Below, piece by piece: positions 1 to 11,399 of a stretch of 64,000 bases of DNA. Both the position numbers and the translations under genes were made by a program. The notes beneath the pieces are model-generated. The model was not told the DNA's origin and did not search any database. It worked only from the letters and a program-made list of their open reading frames with translations. The stretch spans positions 11,514,453 to 11,578,452 of the forward strand of contig NC_071634.1 in the NCBI RefSeq assembly GCF_014839835.1. The letters run 5' to 3'. Numbering within the stretch: position 1 is the first letter of the stretch; the number at the start of each line of letters is the position of its first letter. The stretch comes from Dryobates pubescens (taxonomy: Eukaryota > Chordata > Aves > Piciformes > Picidae).

Positions 1-1124
1 ACTCAGCTGTAAAACACCTGTACAGAGGCTATAGCCTCTTGCTTCTACAAAGCACAGTACCTTGTCTACTTCCCTGACCTTTAAGTCACAATACCTTAGG
101 AAAGGCAAACTAAACTTTGTAGCTCATGTTTTAAATGAGTAGAATCAGAAATCTATGATAATTAGGCCTATCACTCAGGGCAACACACTCTTGAAAAAAA
201 ACAGGTAGTTCATGGGCACCTAAACTTACAAAATCCAGATTTCTTCCAAGGACTGAGATGCCTAAGGGAGGGTGTGGTGGGTTGATTTCTCATAGTTAGG
301 GTCTCTCTCTTACACAGATTCTCTAGCACAAACTCACATACTACTGACTTCATTCTCTCTTCAGCTGGGACTTCTTAGAAACTCAAACTCTTTTCTTAAA
401 AGCTCTTTGAAAAAAGCTACCTAAAGTTGTAGAAGTAATAAAACATATTGGTTAAATGGAACAAATTAGTTAATTCAAAGTTAGGCTAGGTCTTGTTTAT
501 CACTACAAAAATACTTAGAAACAAATCTATTGTTTAAAAATAGCATCAGCTGTGAGTTTTTAGAACAAATGAAATCAAAATTCACTCTGCAGACTACTTG
601 CCTGTAAGAGCATTACTCTCTAGGTAAATGCAAAGAAAAGTTCTTTAGAGTAGGAAGAGAGTATAGAGCATATTTCTACAGGTCAAAGAGAAGGAAGCAC
701 CAAGCCCTCATCACTTGTATCTTGGAATATATATATGATGAGAGAAGTGAGGTCATCTAGAACACTTGCAGTATTGTCTTCTATTCATTTGCACTTTTCA
801 CCATTACCAGACTGGCTTCTGGGCCATCTGATAAGCTGACTTAGAATTGCCTCTTCTAAGTGCAAGACAAAAATGGAATTTTCATTGAAGTGTCACACAA
901 GGTTCAGTGAAAAAGAACCCTAAACAAATATGAAAGAGAAATCTTTACTAGAACTCTCAGCTAGACTCAATGCAGTCTTTATTCTTGTACAATTATTCCT
1001 TTTTACAAAAAAACAAGGCTGTCTTTTGAAAGCAGACCCTCAACCAGCATCTCTGAATCAAGAGGTACTACCAGAAGTCCTCTTTAGCCATTCACTCTGC
1101 AGAACAAGTTACTGATAACTGTAC
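1..1124. other. ZBTB49 intron, no exon recognised
   Basis: This stretch lies just 3' (in gene direction) of the last ZBTB49 exon visible in the window, so it should be intron. I looked on the minus strand for the next zinc-finger exon (C-x2-C, H-x3-H with a TGEKP-type linker) and saw none. The sequence is AT-rich with no repeat that I recognise. Confidence 0.6.
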
Positions 1125-2836
1125 CTGTATGAGACCTTTTATGGAGCTCCAAATTGCTTGGATGTTTGAAAGCCTTCCCACATAATTCACAAGTATATTG
1201 CCTCTGTAACTGGAGAGTCTGTGATTGCCCTTCTTGATCCAAAGGACCTTGTGATCTTTCCATTTCAATAGTTTGTTCAAAATTCTCAGAATTCACTAAA
1301 TCTTCAGCTTCTTTTTCCTCGTTACCTGTAACATTTGTCATGTCCATGGTACTTTCATTTGCAGATTCAATTACTCCTGTTACTCTAGTGTCATCTTTTG
1401 TAGGCTCAGGTGGCTGTTCTGCAGATTTCTGAGATCTCAGAAAGTTTAACTTTTTGAGGTGTATTGCCTTTTTCAGCCGCATCTGTTTGCTGGGCTGCAG
1501 AGGAGTGCTCTCTGCATCTTGCTCTGGTGCACCTTCATTCACAGACTGAACCAGAAAGTTTGATGGCAAATGATCAGAGGTTTCCAGAATACACTCAGAG
1601 TGATTGACAGTACAAGAATTACTCTCTACTGCATTTATTTCTGTAGTTGTGCTGTAAGAAAAGGGTTGTTCTGCTCCTCTCTCATGATTAGAGCAAGCAT
1701 TCTGCTTATAGAAGTGTTTACTGTAGAAGTTGCGTAGTTTGTAATAGTAATTTGGTTGTTTATATGGAAGTTCTGTGCAGTTGCCATCTAAGGAGTCTTG
1801 TGGTTGTTTCTGCATGTCACCCGAGGGTGCATGAAGATTAACAGAGTGGGATGCGTGAGAATGGCGGTCGTCCAAGGCTTTAGTAGCCTGCGTGTCAGAG
1901 GAGCACTCATGCAACAGGCTCGTTCCATAGCTGTCACTGGCACAGCTGGTATCTGCAGTCAAAGTATTCTGCAGTGAAAACACGCTGTTACAAGGCATGC
2001 TGGATGGTTGCTCTACAGCTGTGGAAGATTTTAAAAAGGTGTGGCAGATGTTCAGCACATTTTGCACTTGGAGACACTGCGCAATATCCAACATAGCTTG
2101 CACATTGTCCTGGCTAAGATCCAGGTGAGAGGTGTACATGAAGTCCAAGATCTGGCCTATGCCACCTACATTTTTAATGTCCAAATGAAAGACGTCATTC
2201 TTCTGGCCTGAAGAATTCTGGAAAAGGGTCCTGGTAAAATGAAACAAGTGTTCAAACACAATTAATTCACAAACACTTTTATAATAAATAAATAAAAAAT
2301 ACACACACATATTAATCAGACTGGTATGAAACAACAATTTATGCTGTACAAGTTCATCTAGGTTACTGTGTTTGTGCAGATGAGCAACTCAAAACTTCTC
2401 AATTATGTGTCACACATTAGCCTTACAGTACTACACTCAAAAGGATATATACCAAAGCAAATCATCCTTTACACTGTCTATTTTTTAATGCTTTGAAATC
2501 ACCCCCTCTGCCTGTGGCTTCCTATCCAACGTGCAGTGGTGCATTTATGGACTATTTGCAAAAGTTGGTTGACTCAGAATACTTAGTCTGCAGCTACCAG
2601 AAAAAAACAAAACTGTTCTTGGAGAAACTTAAACCAACAGCATTTAGTTCATTTTTTTTTTAAGAAAAAATTCCTGTCACATACCTGAAATATTGACTGA
2701 AAGCAGCTAATACATTTTTGTGTGCTTTGAAGCAGACACCTTTAACCACCAGCATGCAGTCACAGAGAAGACCCTGAATGCGCTGTTCATGGAGCTGCTG
2801 GAGAAGATGACAACTATGGCTAGCAACAGTGTCCAT
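1125..2836 (-). CDS. ZBTB49: ZBTB49, BTB/POZ and C2H2 zinc-finger transcription factor (5' part)
   Basis: Two coding exons are visible: 2836-2685 and 2230-1125 (minus strand). They join in frame (152 + 1106 nt) through a CAG|GTATGT donor and a TTTTACCAG acceptor to give residues 1-419 plus the first base of codon 420. The start [19 protein letters not shown] and the following [20 protein letters not shown] are the N-terminal half of a BTB/POZ dimerisation domain, finished in exon 2 (about residues 25-115). A long, poorly conserved linker follows. The first C2H2 finger has C398, C401, H414 and H418, and the exon stops inside its TG linker. Human ZBTB49 is about 765 aa with several fingers, so roughly 345 residues lie beyond the left edge. 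Known role: a nuclear regulator reported to act with MIZ1 (ZBTB17) on the CDKN1A promoter. A likely splice acceptor just upstream of the ATG, at 2860-2859, implies a non-coding first exon in the CpG island near 4.2 kb. Confidence 0.95.
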
Positions 2837-2858
2837 GCTAGAAAATCACTTAAGTTAC

Positions 2859-3960
2859 CTACAATGAAATAAAATGCTGAGATGAATTTTAGATATTAAA
2901 TGGCAAAATTAATTTAGAATACAAAGCACATTTATACAATTTGTTTCAGCGCTCAAAAGTTTACGCCTGCAGTGTGAGCTCCAATGACACTTCTCTGGTT
3001 AAAGGTGAGTCACAGCACTGCTCACCAATAGATACACAACATGCACAGGAAATAATTATTTGAATGAGGTTTTGTGTACACAAAAATGTTTTAAATGGCA
3101 TTGCCAACAAACTGAACTCCATAACCACAAAAAGCTCCAAACAATTTGTACAAGAATTAGATTCTAAGGCAAAACCATCACATACCTACCCAATCAATAG
3201 TATTGGTAGAGGAAAACCTCTAAAACCTTCACCCTCCAAACCAAAAAGAGGAAATGTTGTAGTAGCATTAGTTATGCCATATTTGCTGCTGTTGTAGGTA
3301 AGCACATTTCCTGTGTAGAACCAATTAATTAGACAAGACAGTATGGTTATTATGTTTTTTAATACAACATAAAAATCACTTAACAGGTTGAAGGGAATAC
3401 ATTCCCACACAACACTTTTACATTCAAGCCTATACTTTCTTTGAAGGCAAAACTCTTCCCCTGCACACTTGTAATTTGAAAGGAAAATTACAGCTATTAG
3501 GACAATTAGAGCTTCCATTCTTCTAACTAATGAATGAGGCACTAATACTACCTTAAGTTAAACACCACAAGAAAGTAATTGTCCCCGTTCTCCACTCTCA
3601 TAATCACTAAAGGTTTTTAGTTTGTTATCCTGTGATTCCCAGTGTGATTCACTGTTGTACTAAGGTGGGCTAGCATACTTTTTTCCTGTTTATTCTTACG
3701 CCTTTTACGAGACCTAACAACAAGAGAAACCACATCTGCTCGCCATATAATTGCTCTCTCCCACCACAGCATCCTGACAGTACTCTAACAACTTGCGAAT
3801 TCAGACTTTCAAACACCACCATTTATGCTCAAACTGTAATTTCAAGCTCCCCTGAGCCCGGTCTAGCTAAAGCTGACTCGAGGGGCAGCACAAACAGGGG
3901 GGACAGAGAAAGGATTTGTCTCAGACGACAAGAACGGGCACCTTAGGAAACACAGACTTT
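2859..3960. other. ZBTB49 first intron, no coding content
   Basis: This stretch lies between the probable acceptor of the ZBTB49 start-codon exon and the CpG island. Small open frames here, including a 118-aa minus-strand frame at 3186-3542, have no recognisable domain, no CpG-rich start region and ordinary intronic base composition. I see no repeat in it. Confidence 0.55.
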
Positions 3961-4650
3961 GACCCGTGAGCAGGCAACAAGGCAGCACCGCGGGAAGGCG
4001 CGGAGACGCCGCGGCCCGGAGCAGAGCGAGCGGTAGCAGAATCCGAGAAGCTGCCCGGGAAACGGCGCTGAGAGCAGGCCGAGCGCCATCCGCCGCGGTG
4101 GAAGGACGCGACCGCAACCCACACACAGCCCGCGGCGGGAACGCGGCGGCCGGGCAGAGGCGGGGAGAGCGGACGAGGAGAAGGAAACGGCCCGGCTCAG
4201 CCCAGTGCTTACCAGCTCCGGCCACCTCCCAACTCCATCTCCGCGCGGCCACCCGGCCGCTTTCCCGGCCCCACCATCAGCCTCAGCCGGACACTTCCGC
4301 CCCCTCTGCTTCTGTTTCCGCTTCCGCTTCCACGGAGGGGCCGCGCAGGCGCAGAGCGGCGGAGCCGGGCGGGAGGAAGGGGGCTGGGCGGCGGCGGCGG
4401 CTGCATGTGCTGCGTTGGGCAGCCGTTGGAAGTGGCGGCTGAGGTGCGGGGCGAGAGGGCAGGCAGCGGCGGTGGGAAGCTAGATCATGCGGCCCGGTAG
4501 CAGCTCTGCCGCCGCCGAGGAGCGGGGGAGGCTAGGGGTAGCGGCCGGGCTGGTTTTCCATCCATGTCGCCCCGGCGGAGAGGGGTCTGCTGCGGCGATC
4601 GCAACGGAAGGGCCGGGAAACGGAGGATAACTGCGAATCACTACCTTCGA
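3960..4650. promoter_or_regulatory. CpG-island bidirectional promoter of ZBTB49 (-) and LYAR (+)
   Basis: GC content rises sharply here, with dense CpG, between two divergently oriented genes whose start-codon exons lie about 2.1 kb apart. Around 4291-4330 there are repeated TTCCG cores (ACACTTCCGCC, GTTTCCGCTTCCGCTTCC), which fit ETS/GABP-type sites on the minus strand, typical of housekeeping bidirectional promoters. No TATA box is evident. The non-coding first exons of both genes should start here, but I cannot fix the transcription start sites from sequence. Long open frames across the island (158 aa on +, 129 aa on -) come from GC-rich, stop-poor sequence. Confidence 0.8.
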
Positions 4651-4945
4651 AGCCTATCGGCATGGGGTGGGGCTAATGGAGGGGTCCTAGTTTCAGGGTT
4701 ACAGGTTTCCCTTGTGCCTAAGATACTGGGCGAAATGAGTTTTTCTTTCTGAACTTTTCCACGTGCAACATCATAACTGCTTACAGTTTCTCTTAGAGGA
4801 TGCACGGTTGCATTTCTTTCGGCCATTCAAGTGTTTCTTTAAAGCTCTGAAAATAAGATGCCCTCCTTGTATTTCTAGGACTGTGTCCCTGTGGGGAGGA
4901 GAAAGATTGTACCCATTTGACAGAAGCTACTGACCACTCACCGAC

Positions 4946-7900
4946 ATGGTAGTGTTCACTTGCAACGCGTGTGGAGAATCTGTGAAGAAAGCACAAGTTG
5001 AAAAACATGTGAATATCTGCAGAAACTGTCAGTGCCTTTCTTGCATGGATTGTGGGAAGGATTTCTGGTAGGTAAAGGGTGGGAAATAGACTGACTTACT
5101 GTGCAGTGGTTGTCATAAATACAAGATTTCCCTAAGGTCTATTATTGACAGTTTCTAAGTAATTATATGTGTAGTTAAGAATTCTACATGGAGTTTTTTA
5201 CTAGATTTTTAAACTTAATCATTCAAGTTCAAACTGCAAGGACAACCAAACTATGCAGTAAACAGTTGCACTTTCATCTTTTGCAGTTATTACTAAGGGA
5301 CAATGCTTTCAACTTCTGATCAACAGCTGTTACATGTTCTGCTGCTGCAGTAGCATCAAAAATTCAGAATGTGGTTGTCACTTATCAGAAGTGCTTTCAA
5401 AATATAACTACATGAATTCATGTGAGAAAATAAGATTGTCTGCAGATGATTGTATTTCTCAGTGCTTCATTGACAATGGATTGAGATCTTCATTCATTCA
5501 CAGAATCAACCAGGTTGGAAAAGACCTCAGAGATCATCAAATCCATCCTATTACCCAATACCTAACACATTACCTAATTCCTTACACAGCAGTCAGAACT
5601 ACATTACCACATGAATATATCCATACCTAGGAACTGAATTTCTGCAAGCATTTTTCATTTACTTTTCTACATTTAAAGTATATTGATGCAAGTAATAAAC
5701 CAGAGATGTGTTAAGAGCTGTGCATACATCATATATACAAATGTGTATGTTATAGAGTCACGAAGGAAAGCAGCAGTGTCCTGAAGAATCAAGTCTGATT
5801 TTGCCAGTCAGAAATCTTCTCTGAAGGCTGCAGCATGACAGAAATGTCAGCAGCCTTCTAAGCATGTGCTTTAAGCATGTCAAACTTAACTCACAAGTGT
5901 TGACAGTATTATGGTTCAGATGATTTGTTACTTCAGTTTGTTGATTAGATAAATGTTGCATAGTTTGAAGCACTTAGTGAACTACAGTTAAAAATCTCCT
6001 CTGTGTTCAGGGGTGATGATTATAAGGAACATGTGAGGTGTGTAAGTGAAGACCAAAAATATGGTGGAAAAGATTTTGAAGCCAAAACTAACAAAGGAGA
6101 TGCTAAACAACAGGAGTGGATTCAGGTAAGGTTTGTATTATGTGCAGATGTGATAAATAACTGGTGGGTTTGGTTGGGTTTTTTGCTGCTGATTATCACA
6201 CTGGCATTTTCATCTCTTGTGCTGGCATCTGTAGCATAGGAATACGTCTGAACTGTCTTCCAGGGATTAGTGGTTGCTGAAGTTGGTTCCAAAAGAAATG
6301 TGTCAAACTGTGGCCTCAAAGTTAGCCTGATTTTTCACATTTAACTCCAGACAATTGCAAAAACCAATTGGCTGACAATTGCTTTTCTCAGTGCGGGTCT
6401 TTTTCATGCTGCAAGAACCCTGCATGTAATATAGTTACTTCAAAATGTTTTTATTACAGGTTGTAACTTGTATATCAGCAAGCATTGGTGAACTGCTTGC
6501 CTCTGCTTACTATTGAGGGACACATAGTGATAAATGATGCATCTTATGATCTGTCATAAACCCCAAGGTTAATGTTCAATATACAAGGGAAAACAATTCT
6601 GAGCAGGTTATGCTGTTTGGGGGGGCTTCTGTCTGATGTGTTTCCAGCCTGTATGCCTTGCATGTGTCATTTACTCCTTCACTGATGTAATTCTGGTTTT
6701 CTTCATTCAGAAAATTCATGAAGTAATTAAGAAGCCAAATATAAACCCTAAAGTGCGGAACATCCTGGAGCAAATGCGCACCTTTGATAACATTCCAAGA
6801 AAAAAAGCAAAATTTCAGGTGAATTTGAATGGAGGTTTGTAGTAAGCTATTCAGTGAGCTTAAAAATAGAATTTCTTGGGGAGTTTTAACAAAGGTGGGA
6901 CAAATTCCTTGTTTGGGCACTGGTAAATCGGTGGTGTCATAGCTGAGTTTCATTTAAGCAATGTTTTTAAGGACTCTGTGTGTGCCATTTTAATTAGGTA
7001 TTAAGCCAGAGACTCACCATTCAGGTTTAATCTTCATTTGTAGGCTTGTTCTTTTTCTAATACCTTTTTTTCCCTATTTGAAATTTGTTTAATGTCCAAA
7101 TTCATAGTCATTGTTGTAAAAGATTCTTATTTCTGTGGCTTTGTTTTTTCCTGTTGCTCAGTATTCTGACAGCATCTCCCACACTACATGCTTCACTAAA
7201 CATCACATCACAGCTAAAGCAAATTCCAGGTGTTTCATGTGGTATCAGTAAAGAATCACTGACAAGCTAGCCTTTAAAAAAAGTATTATTTGCCCTCTGT
7301 TCTCTGCCTCAAGTTGTGAGGCTGAGAGAAGACCATGATTGCTTCCATTGCGCTCAGATAGAACTTAATAGAGCTTCAGTGAAATTGCTGCTTATTGAGC
7401 TGAAGGCTAGAATACTTTTTTACTTGAACTCATGGGAACAGTCATAAAAATTGTTAGGGCATAAACATAACCAGCTGTATTCAAATGCTTGAAGGTTGTT
7501 TTCTCTACCTCTTCTGGTTTACTGCTGGTGAAGCAATCAAGAGGCCTTACATGGAACAATATAGCATAGAGCTTTAAGAGATTCAGAGAAAGTAAATGAC
7601 TAACCAGATCTTAATCAGAAGTGATTAAATTCTTAAAAACAAAACCCAGATACATAGTAATCAAGAAAAAATTCAGAGATTCACTTTTTCAGTTATTGTT
7701 GGTTTTTGCCTGCACAGAACTGGATGAAGAACAGTTTGAGAATTGCTGACAGCACTTTGCACGACCAGGTGTGGGATATTTTCTCAGAAGCAACCAGAAA
7801 TGTAAGTTAAGTTAGAAAAGCAGTAAAAAATGCTAGAAAGAAAACCTGTCAGACTCTCTTTGTAGAAGTATTGTCTCCCATTGTTAAAATGGATTATGTT

Positions 7901-10900
7901 ATAATGTACTATTCCAAGGCTGAGTTGGCAGTTGATGGAACATACTGTTGCTGAAGTAGTTGCGCATGCTGGGCAGATTGTGATTAAAAACGTGGACACC
8001 ATTGTGGCATGATAATCAGAAGGTCAATTTAACTTTAGTCTGTGCTATTAGTACATAAGGAAAGTGAAAAAGGGAAAATAAAATGGTAGTATTATCTTTG
8101 GTTCCAGTCTTTTACCATACTACAAAGGAATAATACAATATATTTTTAGAACTTTATTGGCCTCAAATTTATGTGTATGAGAGTGGGAAATTGACAGCAC
8201 CTAGTTTGCCTATTAATGGAGAGAGATGAGATCTTCCAGGCTGTGGTGCAAATTCCTTCCACTTCTGTGTCCAAATCATGGACTCACAATGACCTTTTTC
8301 CTCAGTGCCTAATTATTATTTCAGTACTATCCTATTTTTTTTTTTATTGTTTACATCTATTACTGCTACTAGAAAGCTGTTACAGAAGCTTTCTTTGTTG
8401 ATGTGACCATGCTCTCCTGCTCCATAGCTCCCTTTGAGGAGGAAAGCAGGCATAGCATTGATATGAACCCCTTCTTGATCATGCTTCATGTTCCTGATCT
8501 AACAATCCCAGTTAAACCTATGTAAAAAAAATGTTAAAAAGCATAGTTGTTTTAAATGGCAATTATATATGGTATAAGGTAACCTTTCTGTGGTGTTATG
8601 GCAATGAGCATTTAGGCTGTGCAGTTGCAAAAAGAATCAGTCACCTTGTTTAGTGTTACTTCTCAGGTAGTTGGTGTCACCACTTGTAAGCAATTTAATT
8701 GAATTCAGGATATTAGTGCTCATGAGTGATGTAGGAGAAAAAAGTTGCAGTTAAAATTGTAATATTTTGTCCTTCAACAAAAGACTTCATCTGAAAAAGA
8801 GCAAAGCAAGCCACAACAGAAGCAAGGAGGGCAGTCAGCAGAAACTGAGGAAAAAACAATGGCAGGAGAAAATGGAATTGCAGCTGATGAAATTGAAAGG
8901 AAAAAGAGTAAGAGAGAGCGAAAAGAAGAGAGACAAAAGAACAAAAAGAAGGAGAAAAAAGACCTGAAATTAGAAAACCTGTCAGAAGCAAAGAAGTCCA
9001 AAAAGTCCAAAAAACAAAAGGAGAGCTTGGAGAATGAATTTGAAATAAATGGAAATGGCCAACAGAGTGACGCAGAAGAGGCAACTAATGTAAAGAAACG
9101 CAAACATAAGCATGCAGAAGGTACCCATCCTACACCCTCTATTCTTGTTTGTTCTCAAGATGCCTTACAGCTCAATAATCTGCTGAAGTAGAATTTTTTT
9201 AAGGTAGTAGATTGCATATGAAAATCAGATTATTTTTTAACATTGTGGTTGCACAGTCCTGATTTACCTTCGGGTAAATACAAGGGCACGTTACAAGAAC
9301 AGAAACTTCAGGTCACATCGGAACTTTTCTCCTAGCTTTATGATTTTTTTAATGTATGTTTATCCAATTGTGTTTCTAGAGGAAGCTCCTATGCCACCAA
9401 AGAGGAAGAAAAGTGAAAATGTTTCAGAAGACTTGGAAGTAGAAAACACCGACGGCAATGAAGAAAATGTGGGGACAGAAAAAGGTATTCTTGAAGGATC
9501 AGATTAGATAGCTGCAAAACTCTTCTGCAAAAGATCTAGGGCAGAATATAAACACCGTGCTTTGGCAGGAAGCCATGAAGTAGATTGTGCCTCAGTAGGT
9601 ATGTTTGTGTGCTTATACAGTGTACAGATCTGTTCCAGAGCAAGTAGCCTGTGCTACACTCTTGCCATCTGTTTTTTGAACCACTTCTCTCATTTGTTGC
9701 CTCTGCTGTGCTGACAGCCTTTGGCTATGCTTGCTTTCACTGGGCAGTGAAGAATTTGGCACCATTTTGTCACCACAGCAGGTCTCTTTCCTGCTGCTGT
9801 TCACCTTAGCCAACCTAGAAGAAAAAGGGTAACAGTTCTCTTAAATGTCTTTGTATCTCTTACATCCTCACTTTTGTTTAGTGAATCATAAATTTGACTT
9901 CAGCCATGTTGGGCCTTAGTTTATACTTAGATAAACCTACTCATGCCTGTCATCCAGCACACTTACTGCTGGGGAATGTTTATATTCAAACATACAGCTA
10001 ATTTGGAAACTACCAATTAATGACCTCTGAAGTGGGTACTGTGAGACATTGCCTGTCTGTGCTCTCAGGGTGAGGAGGCAGGATCTTCCCAACTATTTCT
10101 GTATTATTTGACACTTGTTGCTTAACAGCTGAAGCACAGAAGTTAAGGAAAAGCAATCCTGAGCCTAGCTCCAGCAGTATATTGGTTCTTCCTGTCTATC
10201 CTAGCATAAAAGAAACAGCCTACCTGACCTGGTGCTTAAGACACCTTGGCATTGTAGTGTCAGTAAGGTAACAATTGTCCTGGTAGCTGAGCTGGTTCCA
10301 GAATGAGGAGATGGAAGGCTGGTTCCTATTGGGGAAGAAGATCTGAAATACCTATTTTTACTAACGTTGGACACCTCATTATTTTCTAGGTAAATTCAAC
10401 TGGAAGGGGACCATCAAAGCTGTTCTGAAACAGGCTCCAGACAATGAAATTTCAATTAAAAAACTAAGAAAAAAGGTACTGTACAACATGGGGAGTTTAA
10501 TTTCTTTTTGGTCTTGGGTGTTTCTTTCTGTCATGTTTTGTAAAATCCTGCTGCATTTCAGCAAAAAAAGTTTGACATTATTTAACAGAGTATCAGTTGA
10601 CAGTAAACTGAAAGACATGTTCTTCATTGTACTGCAGAGGAAATGCAGTGCTAATTCTGCCAAGCAGTAATAGCACAGTAGCTTCCATGCTGCTTTTCTT
10701 ACAATAACATGGATGTATGATTGCTTAAAGTGGAATCATCTTTATTAACTGAAACCCTTCTGTCTTTGTGCAGGTTATAGCTCAGTACTACGCAGTAGCT
10801 GGTGAACAACACAAATCAGAAGAGGACATTCTAGTAATATTTAATAAGAAAGTGAATAACAATCCCAAATTTAAAGTTTTAAAGGACAAAGTTAAGCTCT

Positions 10901-10908
10901 TGAAGTAA
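4946..10908 (+). CDS. LYAR: LYAR, nucleolar cell-growth-regulating zinc-finger protein
   Basis: Eight coding exons join in frame: 4946-5067, 6011-6125, 6711-6818, 7718-7801, 8784-9120, 9380-9484, 10390-10475 and 10774-10908 (1092 nt, 363 aa). The start MVVFTCNACGESVKK sits in a good context (CGACATGG). Two LYAR-type C2HC fingers are present: C6, C9, H21, C25 and C33, C36, H48, C51. A conserved helical stretch follows (KIHEVIKKPNINPKVRNILE). Next comes a long lysine/glutamate-rich disordered segment with nucleolar-localisation-like basic runs (KRERKEERQKNKKKEKK). The conserved C-terminal module starts at GKFNWKGTIKAVLKQAPDNE and ends VLKDKVKLLK. Human LYAR is 379 aa, so the length is close. 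Known roles: a nucleolar protein in pre-rRNA processing, rDNA transcription and globin-gene repression. The gene shares a CpG promoter with ZBTB49. All introns are GT-AG; intron 1 carries a CR1 fragment. Confidence 0.97.
5490..5610 (-). repeat. CR1 LINE 3'-end fragment in LYAR intron 1
   Basis: The sequence CAGAATCAACCAGGTTGGAA followed by AAGACCTCAGAGATCATCAA is the reverse complement of a CR1 3' end (TTTCCAACCT...GATTCTGTGA). The rest reads as a diverged continuation up to about 5610. The fragment is short and old-looking. Confidence 0.75.
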
Positions 10909-11280
10909 CAGCTTGCACACCTTGCATAATGTTTGCATTTTAATCTTTCAGACTGAGTGCACTTCTGTCAGCTGTGCATATCTGTGCATTGGTTTCAATT
11001 TGTGTATGTGAAAGCCAAATTTCACTTTTAGGACTGGATTCCTCTTTTTCTAGATTTATCACAGAACATTTTTCAGATGTTTTATTTTTTGATTTAATGG
11101 AAAATGTATATTTTTGGGTACCATTTTATGAGGCATTGAAAACAATCGATGCTTACTGTTTGAAACTTCTTTCAGTAAAGGATATAACTTATAGGCATGA
11201 ATGGTTATCAGGACCTGGGTTATGTGGATTTCTGCAGAAACTGTTGTAAGAGCAAAGAGATTTTTCATACCCAAAACCCC

Positions 11281-11365
11281 ACCATAGACTCACAGGATCC
11301 TTTAGGTTGGAAAAGGCCCTTTCAGATCATTCAGGCAAACCATAAACCTAGCACTGCCAAGTCTA
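11281..11365 (-). repeat. CR1 3'-end remnant in the LYAR 3' UTR
   Basis: The signature GACTCACAGGATCCTTTAGG, then TTGGAAAAGGCCCTTTCAGATCAT and a stretch reading CATAAACCTAGCACTGCCAAG, matches the antisense 3' end of an older CR1 subfamily. It lies between the LYAR stop codon and the first good poly(A) signal, so it is probably transcribed as part of the 3' UTR. Confidence 0.75.
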
Positions 11366-11373
11366 CCATGTGC

Positions 11374-11379
11374 AATAAA
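11374..11379 (+). terminator. candidate LYAR poly(A) signal
   Basis: AATAAA lies 466 nt after the LYAR stop, just past a CR1 remnant, with GT-rich sequence downstream (11485-11500). A second AATAAA at 12406-12411 could serve a longer transcript. Confidence 0.55.
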
Positions 11380-11399
11380 AATGCTTTATTATGATAAAA

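Noticed and set aside
2231-2337. N-terminal extension of the ZBTB49 large exon ([10 protein letters not shown]...)
   Set aside because: This is translation of intron sequence upstream of a clear splice acceptor; the BTB domain continues in frame from the upstream exon instead.
3966-4442. 158-codon open frame in the ZBTB49/LYAR island
   Set aside because: Compositionally biased GC-rich sequence between two promoters, without domain or splice support.
8774-9103. Minus-strand Phe/Ser-rich open frames opposite LYAR exon 6
   Set aside because: They are the antisense of a Lys/Glu-rich coding segment (AAG/GAA codons read as CTT/TTC), a classic shadow.
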